Positions 10,928 to 22,215 of a stretch of 64,000 nt of DNA are shown piece after piece (position 1 is the stretch's first letter; every line of letters begins with the position of its first letter). The notes beneath the pieces were generated by a model that was given only the letters and a program-made list of their open reading frames with translations, ran no database searches and was not told where the DNA came from. The position numbers were made by a program, and so were the translations under genes. The DNA comes from Corylus avellana. Lineage: Eukaryota > Streptophyta > Magnoliopsida > Fagales > Betulaceae. The stretch covers positions 24,539,591-24,603,590 of the forward strand of contig NC_081548.1 in the NCBI RefSeq assembly GCF_901000735.1. Direction: 5' to 3'.

Positions 10928-13201
10928 AACCTCCTCAGGACAGATAAATGGGCTGAGACTGAACTTGGCACCAAATGGGGAGACAAGTGGGAGGAGAAGT
11001 TCTTTGCTGGCATAGGTTCACGGCAAGGGGAGACCTGGCATGTATCTCCCAGTGGTGAACGTATGTCTAATCCTTTTATTCTTTAGTGATAATGTTTATT
11101 TTACATATCATGTCTGCCTGGTAAACATTTATCATTAAATGTTTTGGGCCATCGAACATATCCTTTGAAATTCTTTGTATGTTATTTTGGATTTTCTTTT
11201 AAAATAGGGTAATGCTACTTTTCACACCAGTTGGCATGACGTTTTTTAAGTAGCTTCTTATGTCAGCCACTTAAAAAGACAAAAGGAAAACCACTTAAAA
11301 CACACCATATCAGCCGGTATGAAATGAGTGTGAAAAGTACTATTAATCTTTAAAGTAACCAATATCGATTTCTGTTGATTCCTTGATTTGTACAGGTTTT
11401 CTTTTTTTTCTTGCAGTTTATAATATACTAATCTTTATTCCTAGTAACTTCTTCTTAAGACCCACCGGAGTTGCCCTGGAAATATCTTTGACAAAAAAAT
11501 GTCTAGTGGAAGGATTTTGACATATCTTTTAGGCCTTCTGAAACTATACCCTTTCACTTTCTGGGAGAAGACATGGGTGCTTAAATTTGAGTATTATTGA
11601 TGGATTAATTGTTCGTGTGGAGAAATATTTTGATATAAAAATTTTAGTTCCTACACAGAAACACTCTCTAGGCACCGTCTCGCCTGTGTGACTGCCAATT
11701 TTCATGCCAATGTCTACACCAGAATACCTTTATTTATAGAAGAAGAGAGCCTACTTGTACAGTTATGTTTTGGCATTTTTTTTTTAAAATTTTATATATA
11801 TAAAGGACTCATGAGTTGCATTGCTTGTCATTTATCCTAATGAGCTGGGCCTCATTGCTCATTTCGGTTTTCATTTCTACAGTTACAGCAATGAAATTCA
11901 AGTTATGAATCATATTCTTTTCTTCTTCTTTTTGTGATTAATGTTTATGAACATGATATGATAATATACTCAACTGATTGACCTTATGAAAACATGACAA
12001 ACTAAATGTCAGGATTCTTTCATGGTTTGAAGGAGTGGCCTCAATTACTGTTGCCTAGGATTTGTAAATAAATTGTTTCCATGTCCAGTGATTGAGGTGT
12101 TCATGTTTGGTTTTACTTGTATAACTTAATTTTTATGGTGTACATAAGAATTCATCAGTTTTTTTTTTTTCCTCTTTTTCAGGTTGGTCGAGAACATGGG
12201 GGGAAGAACACTTCGGAAATGGGTATGGACATTTCTCTCTTAAACCGCTTTAGGAATGCAGCAAAGCTTCTCTCATGATAGCTAGCCGTTTTATAATGAT
12301 TTGTTCTTTTAATATAGCCGTATTTAAATTATTTTCAAGTTTAACCTCATATGAATTTAATGGTTAAATATTTAGTTCTTCTACCTTTCATTGTGTGAGA
12401 AATGCTAGACTTTTCAAATTTTTTTCTCCAAAAGTTGTCTTCCAAATAATGTGTTAACATCCCATGAGATTTATTATTTTATGTCACTAACTCATGAGAT
12501 GATGAGAAACCATTTGAGAACCAACTTTAAAAGAAAATTTTTGAAAAGTGTAGCTCTATTCATGTATTAGTACTGAAGATAAATTTTAGAGTTGTAGGAA
12601 GTCCTTTGTCGATGGTTGATTTCTGCGTACCGTATTGGATACTAATATGGCATTTTTCCTGTGCCAGCAAAGTGCATAAATACGGGAAGAGCACAACAGG
12701 TGAAAGCTGGGATATTGTTGTGGACGAGGAAACCTATTATGAGTAAGAAGATTACTTATCAACTGTCAAAGTTGGCTGTATATACATTAGAGTAATGCTA
12801 GAAGAGAAATGCTACGCATCGTACTTTTATCCCACTTTACTATGTGAAAAAAAAAAAAAAAAATTCAATTGCAGATTGATTTTGCCATATCAGCAGAGTG
12901 TGGTGTATAGCATTATTTATGTTAAAAATCACACTTTGCTAACGTGGAAAAGTGAGATAGTTATCTTCTTAGAAGTAGGTAAGATGGGTTTTTGTGAAAT
13001 TTAAATTTGATGAACTTTCGCTTTTGATGAAGGGCTGAACCTCATTATGGTTGGGCGGATGTCGTGGGTGACTCGAACCAGTTGCTTTCAATTAACCCTC
13101 GGGAGAGGCCACCTGGTGTCTACCCAAATCTTGACTTTGGGTCATCTCCACCACCTCCACCTGATGATGACTCATCAGAAGAATTGCCTCCTTCACAATG
13201 A
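6627..13201 (+). CDS. ESV1: EARLY STARVATION 1 (ESV1)-type starch-granule protein
   Basis: Eleven exons (6627-6967, 7133-7227, 7374-7567, 9035-9074, 9819-9900, 10025-10102, 10216-10341, 10939-11060, 12183-12222, 12668-12742, 13033-13201) join to 1362 bases, 453 residues. The first ~115 residues form a poorly conserved Arg/Ser-rich leader compatible with a plastid transit peptide. From about residue 150 the family signature follows: a Trp-rich region with repeated WWEKW, WWETW, WYEKWWEKYD, WGDKWEEKF and WSRTWGEEHFG motifs. The C-terminus is Pro-rich (SSPPPPPDDD). In Arabidopsis ESV1 sits in plastids, binds starch glucans through this tryptophan domain and prevents premature starch breakdown at night. 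It lacks the long N-terminal extension of its paralogue LESV. Donors of exons 5 (gtcttt) and 7 (gttttc) are weak, but family similarity continues across them. Some databases name this family purple-acid-phosphatase-like; no phosphatase motif is present. Confidence 0.93.
10884..10924 (+). repeat. (CT)n microsatellite serving as polypyrimidine tract
   Basis: A run of about 15-20 CT units ends 14 bases before the acceptor AG of ESV1 exon 8 (exon starts at 10939). Length changes here could affect splicing of that exon. Confidence 0.85.
11207..11352. mobile_element. small MITE in ESV1 intron
   Basis: The ends are inverted: taatgctacttttcacac on the left and gtgtgaaaagtactatta on the right, about 145 bp apart. 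The interior also folds (ttaagtagcttcttatg against ccacttaaaa). No coding capacity is present. Confidence 0.6.
12397..12560. mobile_element. small MITE in ESV1 intron
   Basis: The left end aatgctagacttttcaaa is mirrored by the right end tttgaaaagtgtagctct. A palindromic centre (catgagat / ctcatgag) lies between them. The end motif aatgctaga is shared with several other MITEs in the window. Confidence 0.6.
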
Positions 13202-14466
13202 AGGGCCGATTTTTGGGCTGAGACTTTAGGTAGGTGGGTTATTGATTCAAGTCCAATTATATTGTTTGAAACTCTTGTAACAGAATATTGCGAGTTACCC
13301 CTGTCAATTAATTCATTCTTTTGATTGTTAATGCTTCCATGTCTTCCATTTCAGACGCCGATTACGTTTTGTATATTATTTACTTGTGATCATGTCTTGG
13401 TAAGAATAATACGTATTGTTAGCAGTATCTGGCCGCTGCTATGCCCCTTAAGCAGTGCCCCAAGACCCGAAGTGTTCTTACTTTGTTCTTGTCCTCTCTT
13501 TTGCATTACTTGGGGAAAACTAAGAGAAGTCCTTTTATGGTCGAGATGTAATGTTGTATTTAACAATACAAGTTAAATATCTTAACACGCCAGTCAAAAA
13601 ATTTAAATGAAGTAGCATTCTTTATGCTATTAGATGTAACATCACGTGTTTTTTGAGTATGTAATATTTACATATTCTTTTAAAAATGCATGTAAGAATT
13701 ACAAGCTTTAAAAATACATTCATGTTAAGTCAGATCATTAATGGTTAAATATAAAATCAATTTGAGCGCTAGATGAAAAAAGTTACCGCAAGAAAATCAA
13801 CTTCACAACATTTGTCAAATGTATTGAACTGTAAACCCTGATAATCTCTTCTAAAAATACTCGAAAGGTAATTTTCCAATTAGTTTACAGCCGCCATCTA
13901 TCATTGTTGCTATCTTCGAACATGTCTAACATAAATCAGTTGATTACAAGAAATCAACAACCTTGCGAGATGATGAATTTCCAGGACCTGAAAAGATGTA
14001 AGACCAAAAAAAAAAAAAAACCGCAAAATTACACCAACTATTTGTTTTTTGGTGCGAAAAGAGATGCATAACCAAAGATTTCTTGGTAAAAGTAATGAGC
14101 AGTCCAATCCAATATTTGGGTCTTGGTTCCGGCACCAATTCGCCCATCTCTGAAATCTTCCTCATACCCCCTTGCTGAGCTTTCACCGCATAGACTAAAA
14201 GGTCACATATGTCTCCATCTTCAACAGTTGAGATCCATTCAATCCCACGACTTTCAGTGTAGGGTGATGTTTCTGACAGTAAAATTTTATTTAACAGCTC
14301 ATTGTCAGGAACCCAACATTGTGGCGTTGTTCACAACGGTGGGCTAGCACTTTTCTCTTTTGCAATGATTCTATATACAGGAAGACCCTACATTGATGCA
14401 AATTGTTGAAAAGGATGCAAGGAAGGCAATTAAAATTTACGAAAGAATCGGTTACGAACAGCCTTG
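13202..14466. other. convergent 3' regions of ESV1 and the O-fucosyltransferase gene
   Basis: This segment has no gene. The first few hundred bases are probably ESV1 3' UTR and the last few hundred that of the minus-strand gene. Short A-rich runs are present; no repeat family or RNA gene was recognised. Confidence 0.6.
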
Positions 14467-17400
14467 TTAGTCTGAAAGCATCTCTTCCAACTCGGGATCT
14501 TCGGAGATTGCTCCATCATAATCCAAACCAGTTCCATTGAAGATACCTCTCTCGGAGAGCTCATTCTGATCTTCGCCATAGTCCTCAGACCATTCTGGCT
14601 CTTCATCAACATTTTGATCATCAATTACAACATCTTTTTTATTGGCATCGGAACCCTTGCCAAATTTTCTAGGTCCTGAATCTTTCTTTGCCTTGGCCTC
14701 AGAAGCTTCACATATGCAGGTAGATGGGTTCTCGTGAAACTCACCCCTGCCTGGCCTCACTTCATTTGGCTCCCCCATGAAACCTCTCTGAAAAGTACGA
14801 ACTCTAGAGGCAAATGCTTCCCAAGTCATGTTGCTTTTGCTTAAGAATAACCGATATAGTTTTTTGGCATTTGGGCGAATGGTAGGTTTGTGTCCAAAAT
14901 ATCTCCTGCAAGAAGGGAAATGCTTGCAAGTTAGCAGGTACATGAAACAAGAAATAGAACCGCAGGGGAGGGGAATGAAAATAAGCAAGGCATACCTTCG
15001 TCCAGCTAATATTTTAGCCATATTACCATTGTTGTTCGTAACAAATACATCACTTTCATCACAAACTATGAAGTCAAGTGCAGCCATGCGAGAAGAAAAT
15101 GAAGAAAATGGTTCCAACTCCTCCTTTGTGGCTATAGTCTCTTTTGAATAGAAATTTGGGAACAGTGCTTTCAGGGGTGCTAATGTCTCTTCCCCTCCAT
15201 ATACTTCCCCAGATGCCACATAAATATGGACATCACTGCCATATCCCAGTGCTCTCAGCATCAGACCTACTTCTTCTGGTGTGAGTGGGCATTTTCCATG
15301 CCTCCTTTCCTTGTCAGGATTGCTAATCTGCAAGTCAATCCAAAAGGTCTCAGACATAACTCAAAAACTCGGGATCAGTGTTAAACCCATGTAGTAGGAG
15401 CGTAAATCAAATTCACACACACACATACACACAGTATAACTGGTCTGAAACGTGTAGGGAAGTGTCATCTTTGTATCATCTTTTATCTTTAAAACACACA
15501 CATATGCAAGCACACATTTTCCTATATTGGAAAGGCTGCTATCATGCATAAGGCCTCAATCAAATATCTATGATTCACTTTTCACATGCATAACCCCCGT
15601 CTAAAGTTCATATTTCATGTTACAGGTCAACTAACCCCCACATACATATTGATTTTCAGGTTTTTCATTTTGTGTCTCTAAGACATGGAGGATTGGGTTT
15701 AGATTGGAGAAATTCTAGAGTAGAATAATTGACCCTTACATGTAAAGTTTTCCACCTCCTTCGTATTGCAGCCAGGTCTTTCCTTTCCTTTTCTCCACCA
15801 CCATAATAGCATCCCGAGAATGCAAGCATATCAGGTTCAAACCTGTAACAAGAAAGATCTGGTTGCATAAAAAACTCTCACAATGTAAAACACATTGCTT
15901 GCCCATTATAATGCAAATTATGCAATGGCATTTGTTCTCCACAAAAAGCAGACAAGGCCATTACAATCAATCCAGAAACTGGGTGATTGCCTGCTTCTAG
16001 AATTCCACATCGCTCCATATCATCACAATTCAAATCATACACTCATTTTATGGTGTTTTTATAATCCAATTTTAAAGGAAATTGATGAGTAAGCCTTGAA
16101 GTACATATTTGTCAATATTTTGCATATTTGAGCACGTTTGTGTGTTACAATATGCATATATCTGTGTGCAAACATATGTAGAAGAATCTGTGTGCGTGTT
16201 TGTGCAAATGACAATCTACTTCATCATCAGGTGGTGACCATTAACGTGAAAGTTTGAACAAAGCTTCAAACCACGCTTGCACAATGGGCTCAATAAAATG
16301 GTGCAAGAAATATATGAGAACAAGGCAAGATAACATTGATTTCAAATCATTTCTCTAATTAAACCATTAGTAAAGACAATTAGACTACCTCAGGTGCAAT
16401 GCAATATAATGCTTGCCTTTCCTTCTCATTCGATGGACCAATTTTTTACCCATATCAAGTATTGGATCAGTAAATCTTAAGGCATGGTAGTTAACTCTAC
16501 ATCTCAACTTTTGCAAATCTGTGTCCAACTTGTTTGCTAGTCTGTAATCAAACTTGGTAAGCTGAACAGCCTGTAACAGAATAAAGACTAGTGAGTGTCC
16601 TTTCCTGGAATAGTCAGATACATATTCAAGGTAGAATATAAGAGTCCACACCATACAAAAAGCAACAGTGGGGAAAGGTCAAAGCAAGGATGTTTTCTGA
16701 GCATGTCCAATTGCAAAATAAAACTTCACAAATTAAGAAATAAAACATTTAAATAATTGTGTAAACCAAAGAGATTGAGATGCAGTTTGATACATGCATA
16801 TACGTGAACAAATATTACCGATCCAATAGATTCATAGGCTGATAATATTCGTTTTTAACCCCTTTTTTTCTTTGGGTGCTTAGCAGGTGATATTTTACAC
16901 ACATTCCTTAAAAAGAAAAATGGTATCCTTTTTGGTTTACTAAAACCCACTCTAAAATGTTAATCCAAAGTTGGAGTCCTCTTATCTAAATGGGCTAGTG
17001 AAATTTTTTGTCCATTAGATAATGAACTAATTCTACAATTCAAAAGAGGATAATAGACAAAATTAAGAAAAGCAAAAGCATAATTTCACAATTCAAAAGA
17101 CGGTTTTCTAACTCCCGCCCCCCCTTCCCCCCCTTCAAAAAAAAAAAAAAAAAAAAAATAAATAAATAAAAAAATGAAAGAAAGGAGGGGGAGGGATAAA
17201 AATACAGGCAATCAGAAGAGCTAGAGAAATGAAAACTTACATGCCTTTTCAAGAGAACAGGTAATACACGATTTTGATAACATCTTTCACTACACTTCCT
17301 TGGAACACGCATGGTGTACGGAGTCAACGTTTTCCCTCCCTTCCTTGGGAGATTCTTTATAATTTTAACATCTTTTGACAGAAAGGATATAAACCAATCA

Positions 17401-20091
17401 ACATCAAAGATCTCTGAAAAGGTACTGCACAGACAATGTGACAAATTTGTTATCTTACTATGTAAGGATTGAATGAGAATAAATGTTTCTTTCTTATTTA
17501 CAAATTACAAATAGAAGTAGCAGACCAGATATAATCATTCCATTACTAACCTAGAATCTTTCCAGAAAGACTTTTGGTCCAGCTTCGGAACAACAAGAGT
17601 AGCATTTAATATACGGGCAGCAACAACAGCATCTGTAATCTGTCAAATGGTAGGTCTACTAAGCTTGGTAACAAGAATAAACAAATGATTCAACTCATAA
17701 TCAAGAAGTGGCACAGAAACAAAACATCAGTTTGCTTGTTCAAGTCAACCTATATCATCACAAAGTATTTGATTTTTGACTAAGCAAACCAACCTGCTTC
17801 ACTATAATCCTTTCTTTTGATCAGTAATTTAATCTCATTAGAAAAGTGCTGAGAGGCACAACCCTAGAAACCTCGTATTGAAAAAAAAAAAAAAAAAAGT
17901 CTAAAAAAAAAAAAACTAGGAAAAAAAAATGAATAAAGCAAAACAAGGATGCCACTGAATAAAGTAAAACATTTGCGGCAAAGTAATTTGCACCAAGATG
18001 AGGCACCAAAAAAAATTCAGAAAGGATTAACCCAACATCAATTGCTTGAATTAACAGCATCCAAAACACCTTATTTACATCTTCAAATTGCATCTTGAAA
18101 AGGCAAATATTAGGTACTTTGGGACTCTTGTTTCAGCAGAAGCTCCACTACCAATTAGGAATTTAGGACTAGTGGAAGCACAACACATAGACAATAAAAC
18201 AGAAACATCCTCAACACAACAAGATTCAACGTGGTTAGCCAATTCCATGCAAAAAGCTCAAATAAATCTCACAAATACAAATGAACTAAATTCCCATTAC
18301 AACCAACTCAAACTCTCAATCTAAATTCGAAAATGTGACACTCACAATCTCAGAACCCCAGTACACTAATGGTGCATTCACGCTCAAACAATAAACAACC
18401 CTCAACTCATATTCAACTCACACACATACAAGCATCTTTCAGCCCCAAAATCTACCAAACTAGTTTTTCGAATAAAGCCACTTGGCATTATTTTAAGAGC
18501 CTTATTCTAAGCACATCACTCCCCCACATGCAAAGACCACCTTGGGCAGAAATCATTGAATCCCAAGTATAATTCATGAATCTTTTCTTAGCGATGTGGG
18601 ATGACCACCCTTACATAGAAAGTATTGCACACCCTTATGTCCCAACTATTCCAAGTGGAATTCATTGAAATTTGAGACTAGGACCCAACGCCAATATTTT
18701 TTTTAATATGAATTTTTTAGTTTCTCATAATTTATGTATCTCTCAAGTGTTCAAAGTGACTCTTGCACTACTAATGCTTTAATATGGTAAAACAGGGCAG
18801 GGGAATCTGCGGTATTAAGAGAACCTCACTGGTAACAGGCAGTTGAAATCAGGTTTTCTAAATATAGCTTGAGACTGGTGTTAGTGTCTCCATCAGCTGT
18901 GGCTGGAGCAGCAAAACATGTGAGGCATTCCCCTATTTCTTCAGTAAAACAGTATAGAGTATGCTATAGGCCTCTTCTGTATATATGTATCACAAATCTT
19001 AATTCATATAAGTCTGTTGGGTTTAGGCATTATTTGCTTGCTAAACGGCCAGTAATCTTCCAATAATTTCATTTTATTTTCCAGTGCTATTTAAGGCTAA
19101 GGCTCGCATGCTTGCTTCCAGCAATAAACAACTCAAAACAAATTTACATATGTTCAACTTTGCTGAGTGCTAGTATAAGTTTTCAGTTTTCATAAAAGTC
19201 TTGTTCCCTGCAAACATTCATTCCAACAGACGCAAATTGTTACGAAAACTTTTCTTCCACTACTGTAAAAGATACAAGTCCAGAAAATTACCCCAGTTCT
19301 TTGTTGATTCAAGCCTCCACTGGTTGCTATGGCCAAGTATCGATTAAGATGCGTTACAGCTTCAGCTTCTGAAATTTTTTCAAAAGAAGTTTTAAATCAT
19401 ACTATTGCATTCTCCAAGACTCAATCGGAAACAAAAAATTACAAACAAAACTAACTAGTTAATAGCAGCATGCTATGATTGTATTAATCAGGTCCAAAAC
19501 CCTAGCTATTAAACCAAGAGAAGATTCCCAAATTGCACATGTTTTTAACACACAAAAAGCGAAGTTATACGCACTTTGAAACTTGTTGCTGGCATTGCTA
19601 CATCCATAGTAGAACTTGGAATTCCTGGAATTCCAGAGATCGCGACCCGATCTCCCACCACCGCTCTAGTCCTCGAAATTCAAGAAATCACAGTGAGTAA
19701 CGAACAAAGAGATCCCGAAAATCTAAGAAAACAAAGTCTCTCTCAGAATCCAAAAAACCCTAACCGGAACACGAAACGCCGAAACTCCAGCCGCATCGTC
19801 CTCGGCAACCTTAAGCTGCACACAAATCCCTCACAAAATCAATCACAGATTATTGATATAGAAATGCATATATAGAAAAAAAAAAAAAAAGAAAAAAAAA
19901 GCGTGCGTGTGTGAGAGAGAGAGAGAGAGTACAGAATGGCGGTGGCGGATTTGATCGGAGTCTACGGGCGAAGGAGCAAGAAACGAGAGGAGAGCAAAGA
20001 GGATGAGAAGAGCGCCGGAAACGGCCGATATAAAAGGTAAAAGTCGCCGGAGCCGGTGGTAATAGTGGTGGCGCCGCCTCTGGACAGCCAT
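14467..20091 (-). CDS. GDP-fucose protein O-fucosyltransferase family, type II membrane protein
   Basis: Ten exons on the minus strand (19933-20091, 19765-19815, 19575-19665, 19292-19368, 17551-17639, 17241-17424, 16389-16570, 15740-15842, 14996-15327, 14467-14905) join to 1707 bases, 568 residues. Residues 1-16 are basic and about 17-40 form one hydrophobic signal anchor, giving Golgi type II topology. The luminal part carries plant O-FucT (PF10250, GT106-like) landmarks: TSGGLNQQRTGITDAVVAAR, LNATLVVPKLDQ, the HLRFEPDMLAFSGC block (His-Leu-Arg near 276-278) and DFIVCDESDVFVTNNNG near 397. The C-terminus is an acidic tail. The length and tail resemble the Arabidopsis At2g01480 (ESMERALDA1) branch more than the RG-I rhamnosyltransferases, but that placement is tentative. 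Likely substrates are cell-wall glycans or glycoproteins; the reaction is not proven by sequence. The 1.65 kb intron 4 contains no recognised gene. Confidence 0.9.
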
Positions 20092-22215
20092 TCTCTCCGG
20101 TCCTCACTGCTGCTTGTAATTGTTGGCGGTGGAGCTCCGCGCTCAACACCGTGCCTTCTTCGCGCTGCGCAAGAAATTCTAGAGGATTCTGATCGACTCT
20201 GATCCGATCAAAATGTGATTATTCGAGAGAGAGTATCTCTCATTCTCAGTGCCGCGGCCCCTGGAGGGCACTGGAAATTTTTGAAACCAAAGAAAAAGGA
20301 CACGGCGACAACGACAAGGGGTGGTTTCCGAAATAGGTAGCTACGAGAGGGACGTCAGTCGTGTAGCTTTTGGGAAGAGAATTATGAGATGGCACGCACG
20401 AGCACGGGCACGGGCACATAGAAAAGTCACCTCCAAACGAACACCTAAAATGTGGGTGTCGTGACACTCTGCTGAGTCTGCTCCTCATTCCTCTCGCCTT
20501 TTCTGCCTTGTGCGAAGCACGGGCTGTTTATTTATTTATTTATTTATTTATTTTTAATTTTTATCTATATTTGAGTTATAATTCTCTGCAGAAAAAATTA
20601 GTAGAATCGATCTGATAAAGGAGGAGCTAAGCACTCAGATTATTAACATAATTTTAAACTAGAATGATTATATCAGTAGTTTAGTCAACAAAATATGACT
20701 TTTGGTATTTTCATGGCCTATATTTGATTAGCCAGGAATTATCAATCTTATCAACATTCTATTTGACCACAAAGACAGGCCAGATTCCTTACTCCCAATT
20801 CAGGCAGCTTTATATATATATTATAATAGGGGATTGTGGTACTTAACTGTCATTAACTAAATAAACCCCACATGTTGGACCATTCCAGATTCCAGATAAG
20901 GTAACTGATAACTCCACCAAAGGCTTCCTATGATAATTTTTTATTTTTTTATTTTTTAAAATAAAAACATTAATAAACACTTTAAAACACTCAAAATTAC
21001 TCTTAACTTTATATTGGATAACACTTTTTTCAAAAAAATAAAAATAAATACATATAATGATATCCTCCTTTCATGTTTGTGGAAGTTGGGATTGCTAATA
21101 CAGAGCCCTGGAAAAGTAACGAAAAAGTAAAGCTTTTTGTGATAAAGTTAACCGTGTGTGTTACTCGAGTAATGATGTTCTTGTGCCTCCTAGGTAAGCA
21201 AGGTATATAAAAGTGGAGCACCATAGATATCATTTCATTAATCACACTTCTTTTTTTTTTTTTTTTTTTTAAGTTCACTTAACCTCCTAAAACTACTACT
21301 CCAATAATAATTTACCCTCAAACTATCAATTGCGACAATTTACTCCCAAAACTATAAAAATAATGACAATGTACCCATAATTTTAACAAAATAACAATAT
21401 TACCCTTACTAAAATAAAAACAAAAACACTAAAATTTATTTATTTATTTTAAAATTTTAAGGGTATTTTTACCTTATTGAAAATTTTATAAGGGTAATTT
21501 TGTCATTTTGCTTCAATTGGGGGATACATTATTATTGTTTTGGTAGGTTAGGAGTAAATTGTCGCAATTGATAGTTTATGAAGTAGATTGTCATTAGAGT
21601 AGTAATTTGACAGGATTAAGTAGACTTTATTTTTTTTTATAAAAAAATGTCGTATCCATAAAATCATTGTTCATAATTGATTAAAATCTTTTAGAATTCT
21701 TAAGATATTTTTAACATATATAAATACATTTACATTAAATGCAAACCACTTTTAAAAATTAAATTATTAAAATTTTGCTATGTCAGTATTTATTACTCAT
21801 AAAGTATGAAAAAAATATGGTAAATATTAAAATTAATAAATATTGACATGATAAAAAGATTCTAAAATTCCAGAAGATTGATTCATCTAAGAAGAAAAAA
21901 AAATGAAAAGAAGAAGAAAAAAAAAAAAAGAAAAAAAAAAGAAAAATAATTGTGGCGTGTGATCAATTAATCAGACGGTTCAGAACCTTCTCAATCCGCA
22001 ACTCCTGGAATACTGTACCTCTACGCGGCGCAGTTCTCATAGTCACACGTGCAAACCCTCATGTCTGGGAAGCGACAATTCCCGCACGAGGAAAACCCTG
22101 TGTTTTCAAGCACTTCACTCTCTTACACATACACTCTCCCTGTCTTTGTGCACGTTGTTAATGGCAACGATATAGAAGAATTAGGGTTTGAGTGAATTCT
22201 ATCTTATTGCTCATA
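20092..22215. other. shared upstream region of divergent genes
   Basis: Between the two start codons lie the leaders and promoters of the O-fucosyltransferase gene (leftward) and the DUF760 gene (rightward). A (TTTA)n run is at about 20527-20555. The centre is AT-rich and carries the foldback element at 21271-21630. Near the DUF760 start are an open frame at 22061-22195 and a tiny ATG-TAG frame at 22161-22175, both possible upstream ORFs. A TTAGGGTTT telo-box-like motif is at 22181. Confidence 0.6.
21271..21630. mobile_element. foldback MITE
   Basis: Two arms of about 85 bp are inverted relative to each other. The left arm contains ctatcaattgcgacaattta (21326 on) and the right arm contains its near-complement taaattgtcgcaattgatag (21555 on). 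The outer ends are aagttcacttaacctcc and ggattaagtagactt. The AT-rich interior has no coding capacity. Superfamily is unassigned. Confidence 0.75.

Noticed and set aside
22192..22215. Earlier start for the DUF760 protein at 22192
   Set aside because: That codon is GTG; the first in-frame ATG is at 22216 and is followed at once by a good transit peptide.
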